Below, piece by piece: positions 1 to 7,546 of a stretch of DNA of 10,445 nt. The DNA comes from Prolixibacteraceae bacterium. GTDB taxonomy: Bacteria > Bacteroidota > Bacteroidia > Bacteroidales > Prolixibacteraceae. The DNA is taken from contig JAFGDX010000185.1 of NCBI GenBank assembly GCA_016931875.1, positions 1 through 10,445 of the forward strand, given 5' to 3'. The translations under genes were made by a program, and so were the position numbers. The first letter of the stretch is position 1, and each line of letters starts with the position of its first letter. The notes below the pieces were generated by a model, which made no database searches, was not told where the DNA came from, and worked only from the letters and a program-made list of their open reading frames with translations.

Positions 1-1491
1 GGGGTAGTAATATTTTATTTCGTCGTTGTCAGGATAGCGGATTCCGTCGAAAACAGAGATGGGCCACAACCAGCTGGAAAACCAGGTGTCAAGTGCATCT
101 TCATCCTGTTTCAACAGGGGAGCATGCTCCCTTGTTTGTGATTTCGCAAGTTCGAGCGCTTTTTCTTTCGTTTCTGCACAGATATAACTCCCGTCGGGCA
201 GATACCACACCGGTATCTGGTGCCCCCACCACAACTGGCGGCTGATACACCAGTCTTTGATGTTGCTCATCCAGTGGTTGTAAATATTCTTGAATTTTGC
301 CGGATAAAAGCGAATGGTGTCGTTCATTACATTTTCCAGCGCCGGTTTTACCAGTTCATCCATTTTGAGGAACCACTGTGCCGAAAGTTTTGGTTCGATA
401 ATTACATCGGTTCTTTCCGAGAAACCCACTTTGTTGGTGTAGTCCTCAATTTTTTCCAGGTTGCCGGCTTTTTCCAGTTCGGGAATAATTTTTTCGCGTA
501 CCGCAAACCGGTCTTCGCCAATAAACATTTCTGCTTTTTCGCTTAATGTTCCATCATCGTTAAAGATATCGATGGAAGGAAGATTGTGTTTCAACCCTAT
601 TTCGTAGTCGTTAATATCGTGTGCCGGAGTAATTTTCAGGCAGCCGGTTCCAAATTCCATATCCACATATTCATCTGCAATAACCGGGATGGAACGGTTG
701 ATGAGCGGCACCAGCACACGCTTTCCAATGAGATGCCGGAAACGTTCATCAGCCGGATTTACACAAACCGCAGTGTCGCCCAGAATCGTCTCAGGCCGCG
801 TAGTGGCAATCGTAACAAAAGCCCCCTCCATCTCCCCCGGAGTGCAAGAAGCCCCCTCAACTCCCGCGGAGGGGGAGCTTAAAGAATATTTCAAATAATA
901 TAATTTACTCTGTACTTCCTTGTAAATCACTTCTTCGTCGGAAAGAGCGGTTTTTGCCGCGGGGTCCCAGTTAACCATACGCACACCACGGTATATCAAC
1001 CCTTTATTAAAAAGGTCGACAAAAACTTTGTTAACCGATTTGCTGCGTGCTTCGTCCATGGTAAACGCAGTGCGGTCCCAGTCGCACGAAGCGCCCAGTT
1101 TTTTTAACTGCTCCAGGATAATTCCGCCGTGTTTGTCAGTCCAGTCCCAGGCATGTTTCAAAAATTCTTCCCTCGAAAGATCGTATTTATCAATCCCTTC
1201 TGCGCGCAATTTATTCACTACTTTGGCTTCCGTGGCAATCGACGCGTGGTCGGTTCCCGGCACCCAGCAGGCATTTTTACCGGTCATTCGGGCGCGCCGT
1301 ACCAAAATATCCTGAATGGTATTGTTGAGCATGTGCCCCATGTGTAAAACACCGGTTACGTTGGGCGGCGGGATTACAATGGTGTAAGGTTCGCGTTCAT
1401 CGGGTGTTGAATGGAAATAGTTATTGTCCATCCAGTATTTGTACCACTTGTCTTCCACCCCGGCCGGGTTGTATTTGCTCGGAATTTCCAT
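1..1491 (-). CDS. valS: Valyl-tRNA synthetase, N-terminal 497 codons (runs off left edge)
   Basis: Class I aminoacyl-tRNA synthetase that charges tRNA-Val in the cytoplasm and hydrolyses mischarged Thr-tRNA. The frame stays open from the ATG at 1491 to base 1. Visible motifs are the HIGH-type ATP site HMGH (residues 50-53, in [15 protein letters not shown]), the CP1 editing-domain motif ATTRPET (229-235), [13 protein letters not shown] just after the editing domain, and [10 protein letters not shown] (468-477). The KMSKS loop and anticodon-binding part lie outside the window. The start matches the usual Bacteroidota N-terminus MEIPSKYNP; no Shine-Dalgarno is seen. The oddity is about 20 extra residues (205-224, Ser/Gly/Glu/Pro-rich) just before the editing motif, encoded by a GC-rich repeat. 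Apart from that the protein looks intact and functional. The gene is separated from the upstream lipoprotein gene by a strong terminator, so it probably has its own promoter. Confidence 0.97.
   Translation of the reverse strand, partial: MEIPSKYNPAGVEDKWYKYWMDNNYFHSTPDEREPYTIVIPPPNVTGVLHMGHMLNNTIQDILVRRARMTGKNACWVPGTDHASIATEAKVVNKLRAEGIDKYDLSREEFLKHAWDWTDKHGGIILEQLKKLGASCDWDRTAFTMDEARSKSVNKVFVDLFNKGLIYRGVRMVNWDPAAKTALSDEEVIYKEVQSKLYYLKYSLSSPSAGVEGASCTPGEMEGAFVTIATTRPETILGDTAVCVNPADERFRHLIGKRVLVPLINRSIPVIADEYVDMEFGTGCLKITPAHDINDYEIGLKHNLPSIDIFNDDGTLSEKAEMFIGEDRFAVREKIIPELEKAGNLEKIEDYTNKVGFSERTDVIIEPKLSAQWFLKMDELVKPALENVMNDTIRFYPAKFKNIYNHWMSNIKDWCISRQLWWGHQIPVWYLPDGSYICAETKEKALELAKSQTREHAPLLKQDEDALDTWFSSWLWPISVFDGIRYPDNDEIKYYYP
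817..880 (-). repeat. GC-rich palindromic repeat inserted in frame within valS
   Basis: On the plus strand this block has two imperfect direct copies about 30 bases apart, each of the form AGCCCCCTCnA(n)CTCCC(C/G)CGGAG (about 819-842 and 849-871). The second copy is followed by GGGGAGCTT, which can pair with AAGCCCCCTC. On the coding strand this gives a hairpin: AAGC(TC)CCCCTC, a loop, then GAGGGGGCTT. Bases 820-879 are exactly 60 bases and encode residues 205-224 of ValS. Composition is far more C/G-rich than the flanking gene. It resembles the short GC-rich palindromic repeats dispersed between genes in many Bacteroidota, here landed in a coding region without breaking the frame. That it belongs to a dispersed family is inference; the repeat, the pairing and the reading frame are seen directly. 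Confidence 0.7.
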
Positions 1492-1531
1492 GTTTTTCCA
1501 GTTCAGAATAATGTGAATAAAAAATGAGCCA

Positions 1532-1539
1532 CAAAAGTA
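1532..1539 (-). promoter_or_regulatory. Candidate -7 promoter element for valS
   Basis: The minus strand reads TACTTTTG, a perfect match to the Bacteroidota -7 consensus TAnnTTTG, about 40 bases upstream of the valS ATG. It lies downstream of the lipoprotein terminator, so valS could have its own transcript. No good TTTG -33 element is seen at 19-21 bases upstream, which lowers confidence. Confidence 0.45.
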
Positions 1540-1619
1540 CAATGAAAAGTTGAAAAGAAAAACAGAAAGTTGAGCGGTGATTTTTTGCGGGTTGAACAAT
1601 GGCGGAAATCAGGGGAGGG

Positions 1620-1650
1620 AAAAAAAGAGCGCTCCCTTGCGGAAACGCTC
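1620..1650 (-). terminator. Rho-independent terminator after the lipoprotein gene
   Basis: The minus strand reads GAGCGTTTCC, GCAA, GGGAGCGCTC, then seven T. The stem is 10 base pairs with two G-U pairs, capped by a GNRA-type GCAA tetraloop and followed by a T7 tract. It begins 21 bases past the lipoprotein stop codon. It separates that gene from valS, which lies on the same strand. Confidence 0.85.
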
Positions 1651-1671
1651 CAAAAACCAAAAAATGAAATT

Positions 1672-2403
1672 CTAGTCTCCCCACACAACTTCAGTGGGTG
1701 TAATAGATATAAACTGAACATTGTAATCTTTATTGGTCGAACTTCCCGATTCATAAAGTATAGCGATCATCTCGAGTTTATAGGTCTCCCCATCCTCAGC
1801 TTTGTTTGATGAATCGATCCATCCCTGGTCGCCAGTGCCAAATGAAAACTCGGTTTCGTCATCATCAACCTGGTTCCCTACAAAAATTAATTTTCCGGAG
1901 TCGTCGTACAACCTCACAAAATAGGCGTCTGCATCTTCAAGGGTTTCCCATTCAACAACAAGTTCGCTGCTTTCAAAACCAATGGAATCGATAACCACCA
2001 CTCCCAGCGTGTCGTTATCCAGCTCGTCGGTAACCTGCATGGGAGCCTCGTTGGTTTGTGTGCTTGTAATAACAAAATCATAATCACCGGTTTCGGGCAA
2101 TGAATCCGTATAATCTTCTGTTTCGGGGAAAAGCACAAAAACAGTAGAGCTGCTTCCGTCTTTTTCCAGGCTCCAATCTTCACCTCCGGGGCCCTCAACA
2201 GTGGCCGAATCAAGTTGTTTGTTTGCAACTACTATAAATGCGGGGGCATATTTGGTTTCGCCATTTTCCCAAACTTTCTGCACAAATACATCGGCCTTGG
2301 CGTCGAGTGCTGCCGGTTCCGGATCATCAATGCAAGAACTTAAAAAAGCGGATGCCAGAACAACCGCAAATACACTTCTCCAAATCATTGTTTTCTTTTT
2401 CAT
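1672..2403 (-). CDS. Predicted surface lipoprotein of unknown function (243 aa)
   Basis: I do not recognise a family. The N-terminus MKKKTMIWRS is followed by a hydrophobic stretch and the lipobox LSSC, with the lipidated cysteine at residue 24: a signal peptidase II signal. The mature protein starts C-IDDPEP; an acidic stretch just after the cysteine resembles the Bacteroidota lipoprotein export signal that sends lipoproteins to the cell surface (inference). The rest is very acidic and rich in alternating hydrophobic residues, suggesting beta-sandwich folds. Residues about 137-215 (from VIDSIGFESSELVVEW through YFVRLYDDSG) look like a fibronectin type III or carbohydrate-binding type domain. 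No catalytic motif is visible. It is a single-gene unit: the terminator at 1620-1650 ends it, and about 300 bases separate it from the next gene upstream. Confidence 0.85.
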   Translation of the reverse strand: MKKKTMIWRSVFAVVLASAFLSSCIDDPEPAALDAKADVFVQKVWENGETKYAPAFIVVANKQLDSATVEGPGGEDWSLEKDGSSSTVFVLFPETEDYTDSLPETGDYDFVITSTQTNEAPMQVTDELDNDTLGVVVIDSIGFESSELVVEWETLEDADAYFVRLYDDSGKLIFVGNQVDDDETEFSFGTGDQGWIDSSNKAEDGETYKLEMIAILYESGSSTNKDYNVQFISITPTEVVWGD

Positions 2404-2467
2404 TGTTTCAACATTTTAAAATAAATAATTCACAATACTTAATTTTTCAGGGTTTTCCCTTCAAACT

Positions 2468-2501
2468 AAAATCCTGCCTGTTTTTCTTTTTGCAGGATTT
2501 T
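2468..2501 (-). terminator. 10-bp perfect hairpin, candidate terminator of the D-amino-acid cluster
   Basis: AAAATCCTGC (2468-2477) and GCAGGATTTT (2492-2501) are exact inverted repeats around a 14-base T-rich loop. On the minus strand the stem ends in TTTT, giving a terminator-like form, but it lies about 210 bases past the YdeI-like stop codon, which is far. It is 65 bases upstream of the lipoprotein ATG. A weak -7-like TTAGTTTG on the minus strand (2462-2469) overlaps its end, so it could instead sit at that gene's promoter. The rest of the 2404-2709 gap is AT-rich, with a smaller hairpin (ATCAGG 2534-2539 / CCTGAT 2547-2552) and no convincing gene. Confidence 0.45.
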
Positions 2502-2709
2502 TAGTCACGTAATAGTGGATGCAGACAAGAAGAATCAGGTTGCGTTCCTGATAATTATTTTTTGGTATTTTTTTTCAAAAAGATTTTGTATTTATCATTT
2601 CCCACTGAAAATCTGACAAATACAATGCCTTGAAAATACTTAAAAAAAATGAAAATTTTTCAGGCGAATGGCTGGGGACGAGTTTTCAAAAAGGAAGAAA
2701 TGTAGCGTG

Positions 2710-3288
2710 TCAGTAATATTTTTCAATGCCTCCAAAACCAATTTGTTTATTGTTTCGGGTTTTGCTGATAAAATTCCGAAGCCGTTTTTCAAATTCTGCG
2801 GGGTATTTCCGTGCTCCGTCGATGTAGGCAACCCGTATTCTTTTGTAGGCATCGGAAAACCGGGAATAGTTTTCCCAAACTGTTTTATCGGCTTTCAGGG
2901 CTTCCAGAATATCTTCCGGAAATACAAATTGTTCCTGTTGAATCTCTTTGGCAACCGCTACCACCGAGGGATGCAACCGGTTGTTTTTGAGAAGCCATTT
3001 TATCCTCTCCTTGTTGGGCTGCGAATAAGCTGATTTTGGATTTCGGGGTGTAAAACGCTGCATGCTGCTGTGTTCATCAAAAGTTTTAATGGTACTGTCA
3101 ATCCATCCAAAACAAAGCGCCTCTTCCACCGCATCGTTGTATACAATCCTGGGGTTCCCCGAATTTTTATGCGGATAGATCAGCCAGATTTCTTTTTTAT
3201 TGCTGAAATTATTTTCCAGCCATTTCCTCCAGTCTTTTCTATTCGAAACATACAGTGTTTTTAATGTTTCTGAATTGGTTTGCTTCAT
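2710..3288 (-). CDS. YdeI/OmdA-like family protein (192 aa)
   Basis: The sequence matches the YdeI/OmpD-associated (OmdA) family, sometimes annotated as bacteriocin-protection proteins; the biochemical function is not established. Conserved features are EEALCFGWIDS (residues 56-65), QRFTPRNPKSAYSQPN (77-92) and the C-terminal helical OmdA region from about 121 (FVFPEDILEAL) to a basic end (NFISKTRNNKQIGFGG). There is no signal peptide or membrane segment, so it is probably cytoplasmic. I chose the ATG at 3288 (MKQTNSETLK). The frame is open to 3387, but that longer start would overlap the end of the dipeptidase gene and add a non-conserved Phe/Cys-rich stretch. It sits 40 bases behind the dipeptidase gene on the same strand, a looser gap than those between the upstream genes, so it may be a passenger rather than part of the pathway. 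Confidence 0.85.
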   Translation of the reverse strand: MKQTNSETLKTLYVSNRKDWRKWLENNFSNKKEIWLIYPHKNSGNPRIVYNDAVEEALCFGWIDSTIKTFDEHSSMQRFTPRNPKSAYSQPNKERIKWLLKNNRLHPSVVAVAKEIQQEQFVFPEDILEALKADKTVWENYSRFSDAYKRIRVAYIDGARKYPAEFEKRLRNFISKTRNNKQIGFGGIEKYY

Positions 3289-3328
3289 AATTTCACATTC
3301 AAAAAAATCAAAACATTTGTCATTCCTT

Positions 3329-4417
3329 TTATTGAAAGAAAACGGATAAAAAGCGGATAAAATTTCTGTGCATAATGTTTTCAACATCTGTTGGAGAGTA
3401 CCCGCGGGTTTTTAAAATTGCCGGAAGTTTCTGAATATCTGCGATAGTGTCTAAATCGTGAGGGCATTGTTCGGTTCCAAATGCGCCATCGAGGTCGCTG
3501 CCCACACCCACGTGGAGCGAATCTCCGGCCAGTTGGCAGATGTGGTCAATATTATCGGCCATAATTTCCATGGTCACATTTCGCGATTTGGGAGTTGATT
3601 CACCGCGAATCCAGTCGGGCACCATCATCCATGCATCCAGCGCCACGCCAATTACCGCGTTGTGTCTGATGAGTTCCAGTATCATTTCATCGGAAAACTG
3701 ACGGTTGTGGTTTACAAATTTCCGGCAATTGTTGTGGCTGGCCCACACCGGCCCGTTGTAAATTTCCATGGCATGCCAGAACGCATCGTCGTTGAGGTGG
3801 GTTGCATCCAGTATCATGTGCAGGTTTTCCATGGTTTTAAGCAGCTCTACGCCTTTGTTATTTAAGCGGCCTGAAGAATCGGTTCCGTTGGCATAAATTC
3901 CAGGACCGTAGTGGGCAGGCCCCACTGCCCGCAATCCGTACTGAAAAGCACGGTGCAAATGTTCCATGGAAATAATTGAATCAGCTCCTTCCAGCGTCAG
4001 CAGGTAGCCAATGGGTGTTTTTTCATCCGGATGTTCCCACAGTTTCAAACTTTCTTCCAGCGACTTTTTATCAGTAATTTGTTTCATTTCGCCGGCCTTC
4101 TCCATGGTGCGGTACCACTGCAACTGTCCCTGTGTTTGGGCCCAGGCCTGCTCCTGCGAATACCACCCGGGAATCGGACTTCCGGGTTTTACTACCCTGC
4201 CAATTTGAGTGGCTGCCACCAGCCCCACTTTTCCCTCCCTGAGCGCCGGAAAAGAAACGGTGTTCCGGCCACGGTCGGGTTTATCGGTCATGCCTTTTTC
4301 GCTTTCCCGGATTTGTTGCACCGTCCATCGCTGATCGCGGTTCCACTCCATCGCGTTCATCGAAATATCCAAATGTGCGTCAAAACAAAGAATTTTATTG
4401 TCGGGTGAATTGCTCAT
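3329..4417 (-). CDS. M19-family (renal-type) membrane dipeptidase homologue (362 aa)
   Basis: Zinc-dependent dipeptidase of the amidohydrolase superfamily. Expected metal ligands are visible: H15 and D17 in FDAHLD, the bridging Glu E143 in LTLEGAD, H207 in DATHL and H228 in ASHNNCR. The GVGSDLDG motif supplies D308, the probable catalytic Asp. Bacterial family members are known to hydrolyse L-Xaa-D-Xaa dipeptides as well as L-L ones. There is no signal peptide, so this copy is probably cytoplasmic, unlike the GPI-anchored mammalian enzyme. Length is normal for the family. The start lies 6 bases after the stop of the PLP-enzyme gene, so the two are almost certainly co-transcribed. The D-amino-acid context suggests it releases D-residues from dipeptides, perhaps from peptidoglycan turnover (inference). 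Confidence 0.92.
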   Translation of the reverse strand: MSNSPDNKILCFDAHLDISMNAMEWNRDQRWTVQQIRESEKGMTDKPDRGRNTVSFPALREGKVGLVAATQIGRVVKPGSPIPGWYSQEQAWAQTQGQLQWYRTMEKAGEMKQITDKKSLEESLKLWEHPDEKTPIGYLLTLEGADSIISMEHLHRAFQYGLRAVGPAHYGPGIYANGTDSSGRLNNKGVELLKTMENLHMILDATHLNDDAFWHAMEIYNGPVWASHNNCRKFVNHNRQFSDEMILELIRHNAVIGVALDAWMMVPDWIRGESTPKSRNVTMEIMADNIDHICQLAGDSLHVGVGSDLDGAFGTEQCPHDLDTIADIQKLPAILKTRGYSPTDVENIMHRNFIRFLSVFFQ

Positions 4418-4423
4418 GATATG

Positions 4424-5515
4424 TTAGTTTAAGATTCTTTTCCGGCCAACCACTTTCCAGGTTCCGGTCACTTTACCGTTTTCAACCACATAAACCTCTT
4501 CCTGCAAAGCAATGGTAGGGCAAATATGAACCGGGAGTGCATAAACAAAATCGCCCGGATGTAACTTTTCAGCTTCGGGTGCAGAAACCACCAGGTGCTC
4601 TTCACTGTGGTTTTCAATGCTGCTGATTTGAAGGTGTAAAAACTCAAGGCGCGGATGGGGCATTTCCGAAGCCAGGGTTTTATGCCCCAAATCAAAACAA
4701 ACCTTCCCGTGTGGTTTGCTGATTACCCGCCCAGCAATTACTGCTGCCGGCAAAAAATCAAGATCGGGAATGGATTTTTTATAGCCTGCATCCCACAAAA
4801 CCGGGGTTCCCGGGCAAAGTGTCCGGTTTTTATTTTTGGCATGAACGGGGAAGGTAAATGTTCCTCCACAAGCCAGCTCGTTTATTTCAATTCTGGTATT
4901 TTTTAAATTCTGAACCAGCTTTTCAACCGCCATAAAATCGTTTTCGCAATGTTCCCGGCGTGTTTTAAAATCTGCCTCATGAATGTGACCGTCATAAATA
5001 TGCAGCCCGGCCAGTTCCAGCCACGGGTTTTCAGAAATCACAAAGGCAAGCTCAAATGCCCGTTCCGGCTCAATCCCGGTGCGGTGCATTCCGTTGTCGA
5101 TATCAATAAAAACAGCAGTTTTTTGTTTTTGATGTTGAGCTTCTTCTGTTAATTCTGCAACCGATTTTTTATTGTCAACCAGTACCGAGAATTTCACCTG
5201 CGGATATTTCTTTACAAGGCTGAAGTATTTTCTGATAGCCGGCCCAAAAACGGGGTAAGCGAGTAAAATATCGGTTCCACCGCTGGCAGCTGTCATTTCC
5301 ATTTCGGTGAGTGTGGCGCATTTAAATTTTGCAATCCCCTGCTGCACCTGCAATTGGACTACTTCGGCCATTTTATGCGTTTTTACATGTGGCCGCAAAC
5401 GCGAAACATGGCCGGCAATGGCAATCATCCGGCGGATGTTTTCCTTGATTCGATCCGGGTAAAGTAAAACAGAGGGTGTAAAAACTTCCGCTTCATTGCT
5501 TATTTTGTACCACAC
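4424..5515 (-). CDS. D-serine dehydratase/D-threonine aldolase-like PLP enzyme (363 aa)
   Basis: Fold-type III (alanine racemase-like) PLP enzyme of the D-threonine aldolase / eukaryotic-type D-serine dehydratase family. RPHVKTHK (residues 41-48) carries the likely PLP lysine, K45. Other family features are FIDIDNGMHRTGI (about 136-148), the LHIYDGHIH loop (171-179) and ELACGGTFTF (213-222). Near the C-terminus, LPVHICPT gives a metal pair H330/C332. In characterised enzymes HxC is the zinc pair of D-serine dehydratases, whereas D-threonine aldolase uses His and Asp. This favours a D-serine or D-3-hydroxyaspartate dehydratase, but substrate cannot be fixed from sequence. The start is a GTG at 5515, preceded by AGGAAC, one of the few Shine-Dalgarno-like sites here. 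The gene lies 11 bases after the RidA gene and 6 before the dipeptidase gene. Confidence 0.9.
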   Translation of the reverse strand: MWYKISNEAEVFTPSVLLYPDRIKENIRRMIAIAGHVSRLRPHVKTHKMAEVVQLQVQQGIAKFKCATLTEMEMTAASGGTDILLAYPVFGPAIRKYFSLVKKYPQVKFSVLVDNKKSVAELTEEAQHQKQKTAVFIDIDNGMHRTGIEPERAFELAFVISENPWLELAGLHIYDGHIHEADFKTRREHCENDFMAVEKLVQNLKNTRIEINELACGGTFTFPVHAKNKNRTLCPGTPVLWDAGYKKSIPDLDFLPAAVIAGRVISKPHGKVCFDLGHKTLASEMPHPRLEFLHLQISSIENHSEEHLVVSAPEAEKLHPGDFVYALPVHICPTIALQEEVYVVENGKVTGTWKVVGRKRILN

Positions 5516-5526
5516 TTGTTCCTGTT

Positions 5527-5994
5527 TTATTCTTGGTTTAATTCAAAAATACATTCCACTTCAACCGCGATATTTCCCGGGAGCGACATTCCAACCGCGC
5601 TGCGTGCCCCTTTTCCGTTTTCTTCGCCCAATACATCAACCATTAACTGGCTGAAACCGTTGATGGTTTGCGGATGTTGTTCAAAATCGGGGTAGCAATT
5701 CACCATTCCGAATGTTTTTATCAGGCGCTTTATTTTCCCCAAATCACCGATTTGTGCTTTTATGGTTGCCAGCATGGTGAGCCCCACCTGGCGTGCTGCC
5801 AGTTGCCCTTCTTCCGGAGTCAAATCTTTTCCTACTTTTCCTTTAATTAATGTTCCGTCGTTTTTTAGCGGCCCCTGCCCCGAAACATACAAATGACTGC
5901 CGGTAATTACCACCGGGTGGTATATACCTCCAAGGGGCGGAGCAGGCGGTAATTCGAGCCCCAAAGCCATCATTTTTTCTTCTATTGAATTCAT
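5527..5994 (-). CDS. RidA/YjgF-family enamine/imine deaminase (155 aa)
   Basis: RidA proteins hydrolyse reactive enamines and imines, such as 2-aminoacrylate made by PLP-dependent dehydratases, to keto acids and ammonia, protecting PLP enzymes from damage. The protein is about 25 residues longer than E. coli RidA, and its N-terminal LGLELPPAPPLGGIYHPVV fits the longer YjgF-like subgroup. HLYVSGQGPL (34-43) and the C-terminal GARSAVGMSLPGNIAVEVE are conserved. R131 corresponds to the substrate-carboxylate arginine (R105 in E. coli) and E145 to the catalytic-site glutamate. It is cytoplasmic and probably trimeric. It sits between the permease and the dehydratase-like genes with 11-base gaps on both sides, exactly where a detoxifying partner for a D-amino-acid dehydratase would be expected (inference). 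Confidence 0.92.
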   Translation of the reverse strand: MNSIEEKMMALGLELPPAPPLGGIYHPVVITGSHLYVSGQGPLKNDGTLIKGKVGKDLTPEEGQLAARQVGLTMLATIKAQIGDLGKIKRLIKTFGMVNCYPDFEQHPQTINGFSQLMVDVLGEENGKGARSAVGMSLPGNIAVEVECIFELNQE

Positions 5995-6005
5995 AGATAT
6001 TTGGT

Positions 6006-7325
6006 TTAAATAAAATTATTAAGCATTAAAATTACAAGTAATCCAACCACTGAGATGGTGGTTTCCATTACTGTCCAGGTTAAAAATGTCTCTTTTACCG
6101 ACAGGTTGAAATATTCCTTGAACATCCAGAAACCTCCGTCGTTGAAATGTGAAAGCATCAAACTTCCCGACCCGATTGCCAGCACCATCAACTCAGGCGA
6201 AACACCGGGGCCGGAAACCAGCGGAAGTACGATTCCGGCAGCTGTCATTCCGGCAACCGTTGCTGAACCAACCGCCACACGAATAACGGCAGCAATTAAC
6301 CACGCCAGCAGCAAAGGCGACATTCCCGACTGCCCCAGCAAATCTCCCAGATAATTGCTGATTCCACTGGCCACCAAAACTTCCTTTAATCCACCGGCAC
6401 CGGCTAAAATCAGCAATATCATGGCAATACTCGAAATGGCCTGGGCCAAATCATCGGTTACCTCTTTCATTTTTTTTCCTCTTCGCAACGACAAAAAACC
6501 GATGGCAAACAACACGGATAACAACATGGCAATTACCGGATTTCCAACAGCGTGTACAAAAGGATAAATCACAGAAGTTTGATTTATAAAATTACCCAGC
6601 AATGCCGAGCCGCCGATTAAAACCACCGGCATTAATGCAGCCAGCATGCTCATAAAAGTGGAAGGCAACTCACTTTCTTTTATCACATTCCTTCCTGTAA
6701 ATTCTTTTAACGGGACAGCTTTTATTTGTTTAAACCGTGATGAAAGAACCGGCCCGGCAACAATAATGGCCGGAATGGCAACCAAAATTCCAAAAAAAAT
6801 GGTTGTGCCCATATCGGCGTTAAACATATTGGCAATGGCGGTGGGAGCAGGATGCGGGGGCAGGTAACCATGCGTAACGGATAAAGAAGCCAGCATGGGC
6901 AGCCCAACAAAAATTAAAGGCAGTCCGGTGGAGGCAGCTACCGTAAAAACAATGGGCACAAGAATAACAAAGCCTACTGCATAAAACATCGGAATGCCCA
7001 CAATAAACCCGGTGAGCATGAGTGCCCAGTGAATTTTTTTTGTTCCGAAGGCAGCAACCAGCCGTTGGGTGATTTTTTGTGCAGCTCCGCTGTCGGCAAC
7101 AACCTTTCCAAGCATTGAGCCAAAACCCAGAATTAACACCAAAAACCCCAGGGTGTCGCCCATGCCTTTTGTGAGGGCTTCCACAGTGGCTTCAACTGAA
7201 AGCCCCATGCTTAACCCTACAAAAATACACACCAGCGTAAATGAAATAAAGGTGTTGATTTTTGCAACACTGATGAGTAAAAGAAGAAGGACCACTCCGG
7301 TAAAAACAATCACTAAGGGCATCAT
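6006..7325 (-). CDS. GntP-family permease, possibly DsdX-like (439 aa)
   Basis: Inner-membrane proton symporter of the gluconate permease (GntP) family, which transports gluconate and other sugar acids and, in the case of DsdX, D-serine. It is hydrophobic throughout, with about 12 predicted membrane segments and the usual family length. Family signatures include THGYLPPHPAPTAIANMF (residues 151-168) and the C-terminal SHFNDGGFWMFKEYF with following TWTVMETTISV (about 392-420). Two adjacent ATGs (7325 and 7322) could serve as start; no Shine-Dalgarno is seen. It is the first gene of the cluster, and RidA starts 11 bases after its stop. The neighbours argue for a D-amino-acid or D-hydroxy-acid substrate rather than gluconate, because no gluconate kinase or dehydratase is nearby. 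The substrate assignment is inference. Confidence 0.93.
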   Translation of the reverse strand: MMPLVIVFTGVVLLLLLISVAKINTFISFTLVCIFVGLSMGLSVEATVEALTKGMGDTLGFLVLILGFGSMLGKVVADSGAAQKITQRLVAAFGTKKIHWALMLTGFIVGIPMFYAVGFVILVPIVFTVAASTGLPLIFVGLPMLASLSVTHGYLPPHPAPTAIANMFNADMGTTIFFGILVAIPAIIVAGPVLSSRFKQIKAVPLKEFTGRNVIKESELPSTFMSMLAALMPVVLIGGSALLGNFINQTSVIYPFVHAVGNPVIAMLLSVLFAIGFLSLRRGKKMKEVTDDLAQAISSIAMILLILAGAGGLKEVLVASGISNYLGDLLGQSGMSPLLLAWLIAAVIRVAVGSATVAGMTAAGIVLPLVSGPGVSPELMVLAIGSGSLMLSHFNDGGFWMFKEYFNLSVKETFLTWTVMETTISVVGLLVILMLNNFI

Positions 7326-7376
7326 AACAGGTTAAAATAATTCGGCAAAGTTTAATTCTCTCCCTGATATATCCTT

Positions 7377-7384
7377 CAAATATA
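7377..7384 (-). promoter_or_regulatory. Candidate -7 promoter element of the D-amino-acid cluster
   Basis: The minus strand reads TATATTTG, a perfect TAnnTTTG match, 52 bases upstream of the permease ATG. This would give a leader of about 45 bases. No clear TTTG is seen at the -33 position, so the promoter may be weak or activator-dependent. No operator-like inverted repeat is evident beside it. Confidence 0.45.
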
Positions 7385-7498
7385 ACATGCTATTCCAATT
7401 CAGGAAAATGTTCAGTGAAATCATTATACAAATCATACATTCATCAACTAAAAAACCAACCTGTTGTGAAGTATTGTCGCTGGGAAGCAAATTATTTT

Positions 7499-7506
7499 TA
7501 TTTTTG
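7499..7506 (+). promoter_or_regulatory. Candidate plus-strand -7 element
   Basis: TATTTTTG is a perfect TAnnTTTG match, with ATTG 22 bases upstream (7473-7476) as an imperfect -33. It points towards the small ORF at 7547 and would give a leader of about 35 bases. AT-rich sequence produces such matches by chance, so this is weak on its own. Confidence 0.25.
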
Positions 7507-7546
7507 ACAAATGAAAGGTCAATCACTAATTTAAACACAGCAACCC

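Noticed and set aside
817..880. Sequencing or assembly error as the explanation of the valS insertion
   Set aside because: The inserted block is exactly 60 bases and keeps the frame with clean family motifs on both sides; an error would more likely shift the frame. It cannot be fully excluded without reads.
2640..2665. TGAAAA/TTTTCA next to a T-run as terminator of the YdeI-like gene
   Set aside because: The stem is all A/T apart from one pair and has no room for a loop, so a stable hairpin is unlikely.
3289..3387. Longer start for the YdeI-like gene (33 extra residues)
   Set aside because: It would overlap the 3' end of the dipeptidase gene by 59 bases and adds a non-family Phe/Cys-rich segment; the ATG at 3288 fits the family start.
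7332..7538. 68-codon minus-strand frame ending 6 bases before the permease start
   Set aside because: It covers the candidate cluster promoter, lies in low-complexity AT-rich DNA and shows no domain, signal or conserved-looking motif.
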